Part shown: positions 28,612 through 38,237 of the stretch, in pieces
How positions within the stretch are numbered: the first letter of the stretch is position 1
Layout: each line of letters begins with the position of its first letter
Source: Vibrio amylolyticus
Lineage (GTDB): Bacteria; Pseudomonadota; Gammaproteobacteria; Enterobacterales; Vibrionaceae
Length of the DNA stretch: 64,000 bases
Reading direction: 5' to 3'
NCBI RefSeq assembly: GCF_023145695.1
Contig: NZ_JAJHVV010000002.1
Coordinates: forward strand, 372,001 to 436,000
Translations under genes and position numbers: made by a program
The notes under the pieces: generated by a model
Seen by the model: only the letters and a program-made list of their open reading frames with translations
Databases searched by the model: none
Told to the model about the DNA's origin: nothing

Positions 28612-30514
28612 CCTCTTGAACCATTTTTAGTACTTCACTGAATGGATATTGTTCTAACCGTGCAAATCCCCCCATTTTTTTGGCTTTTAACTTAGTCGAC
28701 AGTGGCGTTGTGATCCCACAGAGCATACGAGTGAGTGCTTCATGAGTGAGAGACTTAGATCCGGCATTTTCAAACTCTTCAATCCAAGGTATTAACTGCG
28801 ATAAGTCGATAGGGGGATTAACTTGTTGTGGCAAGGAAGCAATAATACCGCGACAAGCCGAACAGTGACCACATGCTTGAGGCGCATTATGATCAGAAAA
28901 ATAGTGCGCTAAACGATGGCTTAAACACGTATCAGATTCAAAAAATCCAATCATTTCCGTCAAACGTACCGTCTCGGCTTTTTCTTTATTTTTGAACAGC
29001 AGATCGAGCTTATCAATGACCTCAGATTGAGAACGAGTTATATCAGTAACCTGATAGACATCTGTGATCTGTTTGCTCTCAAGTTCAATCCAACCTTGCT
29101 CGTTAAAATAATCGATCGCTTTGACCACACGTTGACGCTCTGCATGAAACCCTTGCCAGAGTGCGTCGAAATCAATTTGGCACCATGTTCTTGCTTGAGG
29201 AGAGCAAGTAAATATAGATTCGACAAACAGTCGACGTTCGCCCTCAAATTTATCGATGATCTGCTGTTTTTGAGTGATGAACTTAAAGCGATAGTCTGAA
29301 AAATAACTGTATTTTGGGGTGATCACCCCTTCAAGCTCTAAGTAAACAAGCAGTGTTTTAAGAGGCAACTGTCGAATATTCGAGTCTTTAGAGAACCGAA
29401 TAAGCTGAACTTCCCACATTGGCGAATGTTGATAGATCTCTTTAACGACATACTCAATAGACTCTCTGTCGGGCGTATCGCCATAGACAAAGTTGTTCAG
29501 AGTATTCAGGCCATCTTTGTTACCAAGAAGAATACATTGGGAGTGCTGCCCGTCGCGTCCTGCTCGTCCTATCTCTTGGGCGTAATTTTCTATGGATTTA
29601 GGCAGATCAAAGTGAATCACTCGGCGAATATCGGATTTATCGACGCCCATTCCAAAGGCGATTGTCGCGACGATGCAGTTGATTTCACCCGTCATAAATT
29701 GCTGTTGAATATACTCTCGATTCTGACTTTCTAGCCCTGCATGATAGGCAAGGGCAGAAATGCCGGTTTGTTGCAGTTGCTCTGCGAGATACTCTGCGGT
29801 GTGTTGAAGCGTGACATAAACGATAGTGGGTGACAGTGGTGAAGCTTGAATGGTTTGATTGAGTTGGTTGAGCTTATCTTGCTGTTCACTTGGGATAATC
29901 GATAAATCGAGGTTATTACGATAGAAACCTGTTACCACCGTGTTGTCTGAAGAGATCGCAAACTTATTCTGCATATCGCTGATTACGTCACTCGTTGCGG
30001 TGGCCGTTAGTAGCAATGTTTGAGGAATATTTAAAGTCTGTTGATAATGAGGAATTTTTAAATAATCAGGACGGAAGTTATGCCCCCACTCAGAAATACA
30101 GTGCGCTTCATCGACCACTAGCAGAGAGATTGGTACTTGAGAAATAAATTGTCGAAAACGCTCGTTCTTCAATCGCTCAACAGAGATCATTAAGATTTTG
30201 AGTTGCCCACTTCTTGCGTCCGCCATGACTTGCTGGGTTTGTTGTCTATCTTGGCTGGAGTCAATTGATGCAGCTGCGATACCTTTATCGTGTAGAAAGC
30301 TCAATTGATCTTTCATTAATGCCAATAAAGGGGAGATCACCAAAGTAAGGTGAGGAAGATGCAGAGCTGGGAGCTGATAGCATAGGGATTTACCTGCACC
30401 GGTTGGGAATATTGCAGCGCAAGAGTGCCCAGACATAACAGTATCAATAACCTGCTGCTGTCCGCCTCTTAACGAATCAAATCCAAATGTTTGCTTTAAC
30501 GTCTGCTCTATCAT
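28598..30514 (-). CDS. RecQ-family ATP-dependent DNA helicase (paralogue without HRDC)
   Basis: Superfamily 2 helicase, 638 aa. Motifs: FGFDSLRGGQQQVID (motif 0), PTGAGKSLCYQLPAL (I), VVDEAHCISEWGHNFRPDY (II, DEAH), LLTATAT (III), VATIAFGMGVDK (V), QEIGRAGRDG (VI), and a zinc-binding region with CLSHR and CGHCSAC. The C-terminal HRDC domain of canonical RecQ is absent. It is likely a second RecQ-type enzyme rather than recQ itself. It faces SOS-regulated dinB tail to tail with a 14-base overlap. Confidence 0.9.
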   Translation of the reverse strand: MIEQTLKQTFGFDSLRGGQQQVIDTVMSGHSCAAIFPTGAGKSLCYQLPALHLPHLTLVISPLLALMKDQLSFLHDKGIAAASIDSSQDRQQTQQVMADARSGQLKILMISVERLKNERFRQFISQVPISLLVVDEAHCISEWGHNFRPDYLKIPHYQQTLNIPQTLLLTATATSDVISDMQNKFAISSDNTVVTGFYRNNLDLSIIPSEQQDKLNQLNQTIQASPLSPTIVYVTLQHTAEYLAEQLQQTGISALAYHAGLESQNREYIQQQFMTGEINCIVATIAFGMGVDKSDIRRVIHFDLPKSIENYAQEIGRAGRDGQHSQCILLGNKDGLNTLNNFVYGDTPDRESIEYVVKEIYQHSPMWEVQLIRFSKDSNIRQLPLKTLLVYLELEGVITPKYSYFSDYRFKFITQKQQIIDKFEGERRLFVESIFTCSPQARTWCQIDFDALWQGFHAERQRVVKAIDYFNEQGWIELESKQITDVYQVTDITRSQSEVIDKLDLLFKNKEKAETVRLTEMIGFFESDTCLSHRLAHYFSDHNAPQACGHCSACRGIIASLPQQVNPPIDLSQLIPWIEEFENAGSKSLTHEALTRMLCGITTPLSTKLKAKKMGGFARLEQYPFSEVLKMVQEVRKS

Positions 30515-30597
30515 GCTCTTTCCAACTCCTATAAAAGCTTGCGAATGATTCTACCTGATTCTATGCTGTGGCTCCTTGTTAAATTTAACGTTTCAGT

Positions 30598-31077
30598 ATG
30601 AACAAATTAGAGCTAAAACAATTAATCTTAACTTCGTTGAGTGAGAAATTGGCGATCGCGAGGTCAAGTACTCAACGTGCCATTGACGCAGCAACGGATG
30701 AAGAGACAGTTCCAGAGCACAAGTATGATACTTTAGCCCTTGAAGCCTCCTACCTAGCTCATGGACAAGCGATGCGAGTACAAGAGAGCGAGAGTGAGAT
30801 TCAACAGTTTGAGTCGTTGGTATTGCGCGAGCTACCTGATGAGAAAGTTGCTCTTGGTAGTTATGTGACGCTGCTTTGTGAAGATGATAGCGTCAAGCAT
30901 TTGTTCGTTGGCCCTTGCTCTGGCGGGGTAACAGTCAATTACCTAGGGGAATCAGTCTCCGTGATTACTCTACAAGCACCACTGGGTAGAGTGCTTCTCG
31001 GAAGAGAAGAGGGTGATGAAGTGGAACTTAAAATAGCGGATTCAGTCTATTACTATGAGATTTCGAAAATCAAATAG
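30598..31077 (+). CDS. GreA/GreB-like transcription factor
   Basis: A 159-residue protein with an N-terminal helical region (1-75) that carries an acidic turn (ATDEETVPEH) and a C-terminal FKBP-like GreA/GreB domain (GPCSGGVTV, SVITLQAPLGRVLLGREEGDEVEL). The coiled coil seems shorter than in GreA or GreB, and the acidic tip is not placed as in GreA, so it may bind the polymerase secondary channel without normal cleavage activity. No strong ribosome-binding site is seen. It is divergent from the recQ-like gene. Confidence 0.8.
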   Translation: MNKLELKQLILTSLSEKLAIARSSTQRAIDAATDEETVPEHKYDTLALEASYLAHGQAMRVQESESEIQQFESLVLRELPDEKVALGSYVTLLCEDDSVKHLFVGPCSGGVTVNYLGESVSVITLQAPLGRVLLGREEGDEVELKIADSVYYYEISKIK

Positions 31078-31117
31078 TAGGTAAAATGGTTAGCCTAGCA
31101 TCAATGAAACGGACAAA

Positions 31118-31867
31118 ATGAGTATGAAAAAAACAGCACTATTTCTGACTTTAGTTATGAGCCAAGCGGCGTGGGCTGGCGTATGTCGGGTTAACCTTCA
31201 AAATGAAATTCATCTCAATAGCGAGCAGCTGGAAGTCGTTCAAGTCAATGGCGACAGCGCAGTGGTTGATGCTAATAATGAACTCTATATCCTTGATAAT
31301 AAGGTTGAGCTTAATGCTGATCAAAAGGAAGCGCTGAAAGAATATAGAGAGGCTATTAGTCGCTACTTGCCCAAAGCAAAGCAGATTGCGAGTGATTGTG
31401 TCGCTTTAGCTAATGATATTATTGATGATGTTGCTGGAACGATGGATACGCCTGAGGCGTTTGAAGATCTAAAAGCGTCAATGAAAGAATTTTTAGCCAA
31501 TATTGAATCTAGATATTACAAAGATGGTGACTTAGTGATTCCGGCGGATAGCTTTGGCACGATGACCGACTCATGGGCTGAAGACTTCGAAAAAGCAAAA
31601 GAGATCTTCAATAAAGAGTTTATCGCCAGTGCTTTTGAGGCAATGAGCGAGAAGATGCAAAAAGAGGGAGGGCTGAATCTAACCGAGTTAGCGGATAGCC
31701 TTGCTGAGATCAAAGTGAAAGTTGAAAAGAGACTGGATGCTCATGATCAAAAAGTGCAACAGCAAAAGCAAGAGTTCTGTGATTCATTAGATGATATTGC
31801 TGAACAAGAGCAGGACCTGCATCAAAAGATCCCTCAGCTAAAAGACTATCAACTCTTCACCATTTAA
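31118..31867 (+). CDS. YggN/DUF2884-family periplasmic protein
   Basis: A 249-residue protein with a signal peptide (LFLTLVMSQAAWA) and a long, acidic, helix-rich mature part with heptad-like stretches (IKVKVEKRLDAHDQKVQQQKQ). Three Cys residues remain in the mature chain. The start could be 6 bases later (MKKTALF). The family is named from memory of the fold and N-terminus; its function is unknown. Its transcript ends at the strong hairpin at 31921-31954. Confidence 0.75.
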   Translation: MSMKKTALFLTLVMSQAAWAGVCRVNLQNEIHLNSEQLEVVQVNGDSAVVDANNELYILDNKVELNADQKEALKEYREAISRYLPKAKQIASDCVALANDIIDDVAGTMDTPEAFEDLKASMKEFLANIESRYYKDGDLVIPADSFGTMTDSWAEDFEKAKEIFNKEFIASAFEAMSEKMQKEGGLNLTELADSLAEIKVKVEKRLDAHDQKVQQQKQEFCDSLDDIAEQEQDLHQKIPQLKDYQLFTI

Positions 31868-31920
31868 TGGCTTATTCAAGTATCAAAATAGATACAACGA
31901 TAAGACCAATCGAATAGATA

Positions 31921-31954
31921 AAAGCGCCGATATTTTTAAATATCGGCGCTTTTT
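31921..31954. terminator. bidirectional terminator between the DUF2884 gene and chitinase
   Basis: Long stem AAAGCGCCGATAT / ATATCGGCGCTTT around a short T/A loop, with A residues on the left and T on the right. Confidence 0.92.
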
Positions 31955-31996
31955 ATTTAGACTCGAATTTTCAGTCGATCTTTGTCACTTAGTTTA

Positions 31997-34540
31997 TTAT
32001 TGACCTGCATTCATCTGCGTTAGCTTATCGCCAACGGGTCCTGAGAAGTTAAACCCATCGTGTTCATCCCAGTTGATTGACCAAGTCATAACGCCCGCGT
32101 AGTTCGGGTAGGTAAAGCTTGGAACAACGGTGCCACATTTGGTCCCTTTGGTTAAACAATCTAACGCATCAAGAATGTTTTGAGTAGGCGCTTGACCCGA
32201 GTTCGCAGAGCTTGGACCCGAAGGTAAACCAATCGCCACTTGATCGTCTCGTAATGGCATGAACATGGAGCCATCGGCTAATTCAAACCCTTCAATCAAC
32301 ATTTTCGATTGAGCCACCATCATATCGATCGAGCCTTCAGGTGCCGCACCCGTCATATAAGGGTTTGGTAAACCGCCGTTGTTATAAAGCTGAACATGAA
32401 GAAGATCTAGCGTGTCTCGTACTACATCAATGACAGGAATATACGCGCCCCAAATCCCGCTGTAGGCAATCATCCCACCTTGAACGTACGGGTGTTCTGG
32501 TGCCATGGTGAGATACATATCGCCGCCAATATTGGCCTCGATTTGCAGTAACGCTCGACCTAAACGAGCCTGAATCTCTGAGCCGTGAAGTAGGTTTGAG
32601 CCACTTTCTAAATCGACATCAAGTCCATCAAAGCCCCACTCTTTGATAAGGTCCGTCAAACTAGAGACAAACGCCGCTTCGTCTTGGTCAGTATTGAGCG
32701 TAATCGTACCTTCTGCTCCACCAAGCGATAAAACAAACACCTTACCTTGAGCTTGAAGGTTTGCCATATCTTGCTTGAACTGAGCCGGGTCTAGCGCTGC
32801 ACAGCTACTGTGAATATCGCCAGAGTAAAGGTTGAAGTGTACCGTACCATTGCTGTTTCTATCGTTCTCTGCAAAAGCGATATCGATAATATCCCAAGCA
32901 TCAGACATCTCAGCTAATCGCATAGGGCAACCCGCGCCATTGACGAAGTTGTGCCAGTAACCAACAAGTTTATGCTTCTTCGCGGTTTGCTCGACGACTT
33001 TCACTGATACCGCATCAGATAGTGCGCTTGTGCCACTGGTATCAACTGCTTGAGCAGATACTGTGAAGCTACCTATCGCCGTTGGTGTCCAGTTATAACT
33101 GTAAGGTGAGGTATTATCATTGCCTACGACTGATCCATTAACAAGGAAGTCCACTTTGTCGATGGAGCCGGTTGAAGAGGTTGCATCAGCAGCCAGTAAT
33201 GTAGATTTACCAAGACCAATGGTTTTACCTGCACTTGGCTCGGTTAGAGTCACGACTAAATCTTGGTCACTCACGACTACTGAAACCATCGCTTCGCTGA
33301 CATTGTTATCGTTGTCTATTGCTAACGCTTTAATCGTATTGTTACCAACAAGACTTGCAGACCACTGAACCGTATAAGGAGGTTGAGATAGCACGGCTAG
33401 ACTTGCATCATTGGCAAAGATTTCTACTTGAGTCACAGTGCCATCGGGATCCGCAGCATCGACATTGATATCAATAAGAGAACCCGCTAATACAACCTGA
33501 TTATCTTGAGGTGAGGTGATGGATACGGTTGGTGGAGTGCTGCATGTGCCTAAGCCAGTCCATGCTTCTTGCCAATATTCACCCTTACCAGGTTCGTAGG
33601 CCCAAGCAGAACTAGAAGAACACCAACCCGCAATATCACATTGGAACTTTTGGTTTAAGTTATGAACCAGTTCCCCAGCAGAATAGCTTGTTCCTGCGAC
33701 GTAAGGTGTTGCGTCGCTGCACCCACCTGAACTACCGGACGACACGACCAGTGACACTTCTTGACTGGTTGTTGATTGCCCGTCATTGTCGGTTGCTTTT
33801 GCTTTAAAGGAGTGAGTACCAACTTGAGATACCCAAGAATATTGGTAAGGCTCACTGGTATCTGTGGCGACGACTTGATTATTGATATAGAAATCGACTT
33901 TATCAACGGTACCATCGGAGTCTGCTGCGTTTGCTGTGACGACCAAGGTATCGCCAGCAGTAAGTTGTTCATTACCTGTTGGGCTAGTCAATTCAATGCT
34001 TGGAGGAATAAGATCGCCCGCAGGAGTGACCGAAATGGCTACCTGGCTACTCTGGCTTGCCCCTTCATTATCGGTCGCAACCGCTTTTATAGCGGTCGTA
34101 TTGAGCGTCGCGGTCCAGTCCATGGCATAAGGCGCTTGTGTATCAACACCTAAGCTAAGGTTACCAGCAAAGAACTCAACGTTATCGATACTGCCGTCTT
34201 CGTCGCTTGCTGTTGCTTGAATTGAGACAACTGACCCTTGTGAAATAACAGCGTTATTCAAAGGAGAAGTAAGAGACACTTGTGGGGGAAGGTTTCCGCC
34301 TCCGGTGTTACATGTACCTAATAACTCCCATGCCTCCCATGGACCTGATGTTGTGGCTGGATCATTACCTTGAGTCCAGTAACGGGCAGAATACGCATTG
34401 TTGGACTGCTGAACTTTGTCACCTGAGGTATAAACTGTTGAGCTGTCCCAGTTAAGGGTATTGCTACAATCGTATGCAAATGCGGGTGCACTGACGGCAC
34501 AACCTGCAATAACAATTCCTTTTACAAACCTTGAGAGCAT
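31997..34540 (-). CDS. secreted GH18 chitinase with two chitin-binding and four Ig-like domains
   Basis: An 847-residue extracellular enzyme. Signal peptide 1-22 (ends AFA); CBM5/12-type chitin-binding module at about 23-77 (AYSARYWTQG, GPWEAWELLG); two Ig-like repeats (about 84-268); a second chitin-binding module (about 272-337; KGEYWQEAWTGLG); two more Ig-like repeats (338-517), each opening with a SPxxNxxV/SPTGNEQ-type strand; then the GH18 barrel (about 520-847). The catalytic signature DGLDVDLES is near residue 637-645 with SLGG upstream. Size and layout resemble Vibrio ChiA enzymes of 846-850 aa. Transcribed alone. Confidence 0.93.
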   Translation of the reverse strand: MLSRFVKGIVIAGCAVSAPAFAYDCSNTLNWDSSTVYTSGDKVQQSNNAYSARYWTQGNDPATTSGPWEAWELLGTCNTGGGNLPPQVSLTSPLNNAVISQGSVVSIQATASDEDGSIDNVEFFAGNLSLGVDTQAPYAMDWTATLNTTAIKAVATDNEGASQSSQVAISVTPAGDLIPPSIELTSPTGNEQLTAGDTLVVTANAADSDGTVDKVDFYINNQVVATDTSEPYQYSWVSQVGTHSFKAKATDNDGQSTTSQEVSLVVSSGSSGGCSDATPYVAGTSYSAGELVHNLNQKFQCDIAGWCSSSSAWAYEPGKGEYWQEAWTGLGTCSTPPTVSITSPQDNQVVLAGSLIDINVDAADPDGTVTQVEIFANDASLAVLSQPPYTVQWSASLVGNNTIKALAIDNDNNVSEAMVSVVVSDQDLVVTLTEPSAGKTIGLGKSTLLAADATSSTGSIDKVDFLVNGSVVGNDNTSPYSYNWTPTAIGSFTVSAQAVDTSGTSALSDAVSVKVVEQTAKKHKLVGYWHNFVNGAGCPMRLAEMSDAWDIIDIAFAENDRNSNGTVHFNLYSGDIHSSCAALDPAQFKQDMANLQAQGKVFVLSLGGAEGTITLNTDQDEAAFVSSLTDLIKEWGFDGLDVDLESGSNLLHGSEIQARLGRALLQIEANIGGDMYLTMAPEHPYVQGGMIAYSGIWGAYIPVIDVVRDTLDLLHVQLYNNGGLPNPYMTGAAPEGSIDMMVAQSKMLIEGFELADGSMFMPLRDDQVAIGLPSGPSSANSGQAPTQNILDALDCLTKGTKCGTVVPSFTYPNYAGVMTWSINWDEHDGFNFSGPVGDKLTQMNAGQ

Positions 34541-34877
34541 TTCCTTCTCCTTGTCTCATTTTTAATACTCACATTAACTAATAGACGGTTATTGAGAGGA
34601 TGCTTGGTAACTCTCTGAATTAATAAATTAATTCGGCGCATCTCACTAATGGGTTGAGGGGTAATCGGTCATTACATAATTTATACGGCTGACTTCACAG
34701 TGCTGTTTCTGAAGTTTACGTTTGGGTGAAATCTACTGATGTACTGCAATATTTACAGCGATAGTGACTGGAATTACTCGTAAATTTGGTTACTTAGTGT
34801 TCTCTGGTGTTGTTTTAGAGGTGTATTGTTATTATTGTACTAGCACACTAGTTTATTGATGCGTTGGTAAAGGTAAT
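34541..34877. other. divergent intergenic region, chitinase / NSS transporter
   Basis: 337 bases, A+T rich. It must hold promoters for both genes. I see only short inverted repeats (TTAAT-AA-ATTAA at 34619-34632 and ACTAG-CACA-CTAGT at about 34840-34853). There is no tandem glycine riboswitch of the kind found ahead of some Vibrio Na+ symporters and no ORF that looks real. Confidence 0.5.
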
Positions 34878-36239
34878 ATGTCTGGGCAAACTTCATCGCC
34901 ACGCGAGCATTTTAGCTCTCGTCTTGGATTCATTCTCGCAGCTGCAGGTGCAGCGGTTGGTCTTGGTAATATTTGGGGCTTTCCAACTCAAGTTGCGAGT
35001 AACGGAGGAGGCGCGTTCTTACTTGTTTACTTGCTCATGATTTTGATCGTTGCTTTCCCAATGCTTGTTGTTGAACTCGCTATTGGTCGTGCTGGACAAG
35101 CGAACCCTGTTGATAGCATGCGTTCACTAACGAGTAATCCTTTAGGGAAAAGGTTTGGTAGTGGTATTGGCTGGTTAGGTCTTGCGGTACCTTGTGCAGT
35201 ATTGGCGTTTTATAGTGTTGTTGGCGGTTGGTTGATTTGTTTCCTATTAGGCGCTTTGACAGATCTTCTGGGTATGGAAGCGGCAACTGAATGGTTTAAG
35301 GGCTTTAGTGTTGAGCGCAATTTATTTGGAACGATTACTTTCTACGTTCTGACTATTTTGATTGTTCAAGGCGGAGTAAAGCAGGGGATTGAAAAGTGGT
35401 CTCGCCGCTTGATGCCGGCTTTGTTGGTTCTATTCTTACTCTTGTTTGTTTATATCATGATGCAAGCCGGAGCAATGGAAGGGCTGAAGCATTACTTAGT
35501 GCCGGATTTTGAAAAACTATTAGATAGAAAACTGATTTTAGCGGCAATGGGGCAAGGCTTTTTCTCTTTAACCATAGGTGGCTGTTCGATGCTGATTTAC
35601 GGCTCTTATCTAAGTAAGAAAGAGAACCTACCTAAGATGGCGATGAACGTGACGTTAGTGGATACAGGCGTTGCTTTTATTGCTGGTCTTGTTGTTATGC
35701 CTGCCATGTTTGTTGCAATGCAGAAAGGCGTTCAGATTTATGCTGAAGATGGTGCGCTACTGAACTCAGATACGTTGGTGTTTACGGTCTTACCTTTAAT
35801 GTTTGATAGTTTAGGGCTTCTTGGCCAACTCTTTGCTGTCGTATTCTTTTTACTACTGACGATCGCTGCATTGACCTCATCGATTTCTATGCTTGAATGC
35901 CCTGTCGCATTAGTAGGGGAGCGATTCAATACACCTCGAAAAGCAACGAGTTGGGTCCTTGGTGGTTTGATAGCGTTGGCGAGTATAATCATTGTGTTTA
36001 ACTTTGGCGCACTATTTGGATTAGTTGCTATGGTTGCAACACAGTACTTGCAGCCATTTGCAGCACTGTTGTTTTGCCTATTTGGTGGCTGGGTTTGGAG
36101 TCGAAATGGCAAAATCAAGGAAATTGAGCAAGGTTGCCCTGAATTTACTCAAGGGTGGTTCGGTAAGCTATGGCCAGCCTATATTAAGTTTGTTTGCCCT
36201 ACGTTAGTAGCAGCCGTTATTTGGGCATCGTTTGGCTAA
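34878..36239 (+). CDS. Na+-dependent amino-acid/neurotransmitter-type symporter (NSS family)
   Basis: A 453-residue inner-membrane protein with about 11-12 helices. The first helix carries the unwound Na+/substrate site motif GFILAAAGAAVGLGNIWGFP, followed by NGGGAFLLVYL and ELAIGRAG, the SNF signature. GQGFFSLTIGGCSMLIYGSYL is the helix 6 substrate region. The substrate cannot be read from sequence; bacterial relatives carry tryptophan, tyrosine, leucine or alanine. The GGTAAAGGTAAT before the ATG offers a modest ribosome-binding site. Confidence 0.92.
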   Translation: MSGQTSSPREHFSSRLGFILAAAGAAVGLGNIWGFPTQVASNGGGAFLLVYLLMILIVAFPMLVVELAIGRAGQANPVDSMRSLTSNPLGKRFGSGIGWLGLAVPCAVLAFYSVVGGWLICFLLGALTDLLGMEAATEWFKGFSVERNLFGTITFYVLTILIVQGGVKQGIEKWSRRLMPALLVLFLLLFVYIMMQAGAMEGLKHYLVPDFEKLLDRKLILAAMGQGFFSLTIGGCSMLIYGSYLSKKENLPKMAMNVTLVDTGVAFIAGLVVMPAMFVAMQKGVQIYAEDGALLNSDTLVFTVLPLMFDSLGLLGQLFAVVFFLLLTIAALTSSISMLECPVALVGERFNTPRKATSWVLGGLIALASIIIVFNFGALFGLVAMVATQYLQPFAALLFCLFGGWVWSRNGKIKEIEQGCPEFTQGWFGKLWPAYIKFVCPTLVAAVIWASFG

Positions 36240-36266
36240 ACTACCTTTCGAAATATAGAGTGAATT

Positions 36267-36303
36267 AAAAAAGCCGAGTCTTCTGACTCGGCTTTGTGTT
36301 TTA
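36267..36303. terminator. terminator between the NSS transporter and pepD
   Basis: AAAGCCGAGTC / GACTCGGCTTT with TTCT loop, A-rich on the left, GTGTTTT on the right. Confidence 0.9.
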
Positions 36304-36322
36304 TTGTAAGTGAAGCTTAGTG

Positions 36323-37795
36323 CTACGCTTTTTCAGGAATCGCTTCTAACAGTGCCACCATTTGCTGCCAATACAGAGCAACGGTATCGATCTTTACTTT
36401 CTCATCTGGAGAGTGTGGGAATTTAATGGTTGGACCGAAAGAGACCATATCCATATTAGGGTAAGGTTCTTTGAACAAGCCGCACTCTAGGCCAGCATGA
36501 ATTACCATGATGTTTGGCTTGTGACCATAGATGCCTTCGTACATGTCGCGGAAAATCGCCATGATTTCAGAATCAGCATCTGGCTTCCAACCAGGGTATG
36601 CACCTGAGAATGCCATCTTCGCTCCAGCAAGTTCTGCCACTGAAGTTAGCATTCCTTCCACCTGGCTACGACCAGAGTCAATCAATGAGCGAATCAAGCA
36701 TAGAACCGTGATGCTGTTCTCTTCTGTTGTGATAACGCCGACGTTTAGTGATGTTTCAACCACGCCTTCAATCTCATCACTCATGCGGATCACGCCATTA
36801 GGGCACGCATTTAATGCTGCAATGAACTGAGCTTGTCCTACCTGAGCAATAACACCTTGCTCTACAGATACATCGTCATTAAAAGTGACGATGCTGTCTT
36901 CTGTTTTGCCAAGTTCAGCAGTTAGGAGTTCAGTGTAGCCATTGTATAAAGAGGCAAGTTTCTCTTGGTTCTCAGCAGGAACAGCTACAGTAACGAAGCC
37001 TTCGCGAGGGATTGCGTTACGTAAGCTTCCACCTTTAAACTCAACCAAACGCAGATCGAGTTCTTGTGCATGCCCGGCTAGGAATCGTGCCAGTAGCTTA
37101 TTGGCGTTTGCACGACCCGTGTGAATATCACAACCAGAATGGCCGCCTTTTAAGCCTTTAAGCATGAGCTTACGAGTAACATAACCCGCAGGGATCTCTT
37201 CACGAACAATATCAAACGTCATTGAACCATCAATGCCGCCTGCGCAGCCCATGTAGACTTCACCTTCTTGCTCGGAATCGGTATTAAGAAGGATCTCACC
37301 TTCTAACCAGCCCGCTTCTAGACCGAAAGCGCCTGTCATACCTGCTTCTTCGTCTACGGTAAGCAGTACTTCTAGCGGACCATGTTTAAGTTCATTTGAA
37401 GCCAGAACAGCCAAACATGAGGCCATGCCCATACCGTTATCAGCACCAAGAGTAGTGCCTTTTGCCGTTACCCACTCACCATCAATGTACGGTTGAATTG
37501 CATCTGTAACGAAGTCGTGGTCAGTATCTTCATTTTTCTGTGGAACCATGTCGATATGAGCTTGAAGAACAACACCCTTTCTATTTTCCATGCCTGCGGT
37601 TGCTGGCTTCTTGATAAAGACGTTACCCGTTGGATCGCGGCGAACATCAAGACCTTGTTCAGTCGCCCAGCCAATGATGTATTGCGCTAGCGCTTCTTCA
37701 TGCTTTGAAGGGTGGGGAATAGAACAGATCTTATCGAAAAACTGCCAAATTGGCGCAGGTGATAAGTTACTAATTTCAGAGTGGAATTCAGACAC
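36323..37795 (-). CDS. pepD: PepD, aminoacyl-histidine dipeptidase (peptidase D)
   Basis: A cytoplasmic M20C metallodipeptidase acting on Xaa-His dipeptides such as carnosine. Metal ligands are in LQAHIDMVPQ, LGADNGMGMA, VDEEAGMTGA and the C-terminal HAGLECG; a dimerisation (lid) domain lies between, with HSGCDIHTGRANAN. Length 490 against 485 in E. coli. GGAG lies just upstream of the start. Transcribed alone; its promoter lies in the gene-poor region 37.8-38.1 kb. Confidence 0.96.
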   Translation of the reverse strand: MSEFHSEISNLSPAPIWQFFDKICSIPHPSKHEEALAQYIIGWATEQGLDVRRDPTGNVFIKKPATAGMENRKGVVLQAHIDMVPQKNEDTDHDFVTDAIQPYIDGEWVTAKGTTLGADNGMGMASCLAVLASNELKHGPLEVLLTVDEEAGMTGAFGLEAGWLEGEILLNTDSEQEGEVYMGCAGGIDGSMTFDIVREEIPAGYVTRKLMLKGLKGGHSGCDIHTGRANANKLLARFLAGHAQELDLRLVEFKGGSLRNAIPREGFVTVAVPAENQEKLASLYNGYTELLTAELGKTEDSIVTFNDDVSVEQGVIAQVGQAQFIAALNACPNGVIRMSDEIEGVVETSLNVGVITTEENSITVLCLIRSLIDSGRSQVEGMLTSVAELAGAKMAFSGAYPGWKPDADSEIMAIFRDMYEGIYGHKPNIMVIHAGLECGLFKEPYPNMDMVSFGPTIKFPHSPDEKVKIDTVALYWQQMVALLEAIPEKA

Positions 37796-38077
37796 GGATG
37801 ACTCCTTTATTATTGATTTGCCATACCTTTATGTTGGAAAGACCGATTGAGTTAGTCGGATAAGCTAGATATGACCTACGATCTAGTGTCGCACAGCATA
37901 CCATTCAGACTAGATTGGGTGTAGCCTTCCCTGTAATGAAATTGTTTATTAGCGTCACAGGTTGTAAACATTCAATCTCACTATTAAACGGGTCTTTACA
38001 CGAGTTATACACGGCTATTGATGGTTATGTAATTTAATTACGAATGATGCGTGAATATAAAGTGTATTGCACTAATT
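37796..38077. other. intergenic region upstream of pepD
   Basis: About 280 bases without a plausible gene. It holds the pepD 5' untranslated region and promoter (minus strand) and ends at the CRP site of the divergent small transcript. No tRNA or recognised riboswitch is seen. Confidence 0.45.
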
Positions 38078-38096
38078 TGTGATTCGGGTCACTTTT
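38075..38096. promoter_or_regulatory. CRP site ahead of the small transcript
   Basis: Core TGTGA-TTCGGG-TCACT (38078-38093) matches 9 of 10 conserved CRP positions. It lies immediately upstream of a candidate promoter, TTGTAA (38100-38105), 16-base spacer, TATATT (38122-38127). From the inferred start near 38134 its centre is about -49, a position consistent with repression or with control of the divergent pepD promoter. Confidence 0.65.
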
Positions 38097-38237
38097 TTGT
38101 TGTAATTTAATTTCATGGTGATATATTGCTTGCATCTTCAGTTATTGAAGAAGAAATGCTCAAAGGATGAGTCCGTTAATCGCCTCCAAGGAACTGAGAA
38201 TCAAACAGTATTTTTAATTGATTTTAAGGTGATAGTT

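Noticed and set aside
33776..34153. 125-codon plus-strand ORF inside the chitinase gene
   Set aside because: Antisense to repeated Ig-like modules; no start signal or recognisable domain.
34541..34877. Possible glycine riboswitch before the NSS transporter
   Set aside because: The paired glycine aptamer motifs are not found in this A+T-rich region.
38165..38200. GATGAGTCCG resembles part of a hammerhead ribozyme core
   Set aside because: The CTGATGAG core is incomplete, and the closing GAAA and the three stems are missing.
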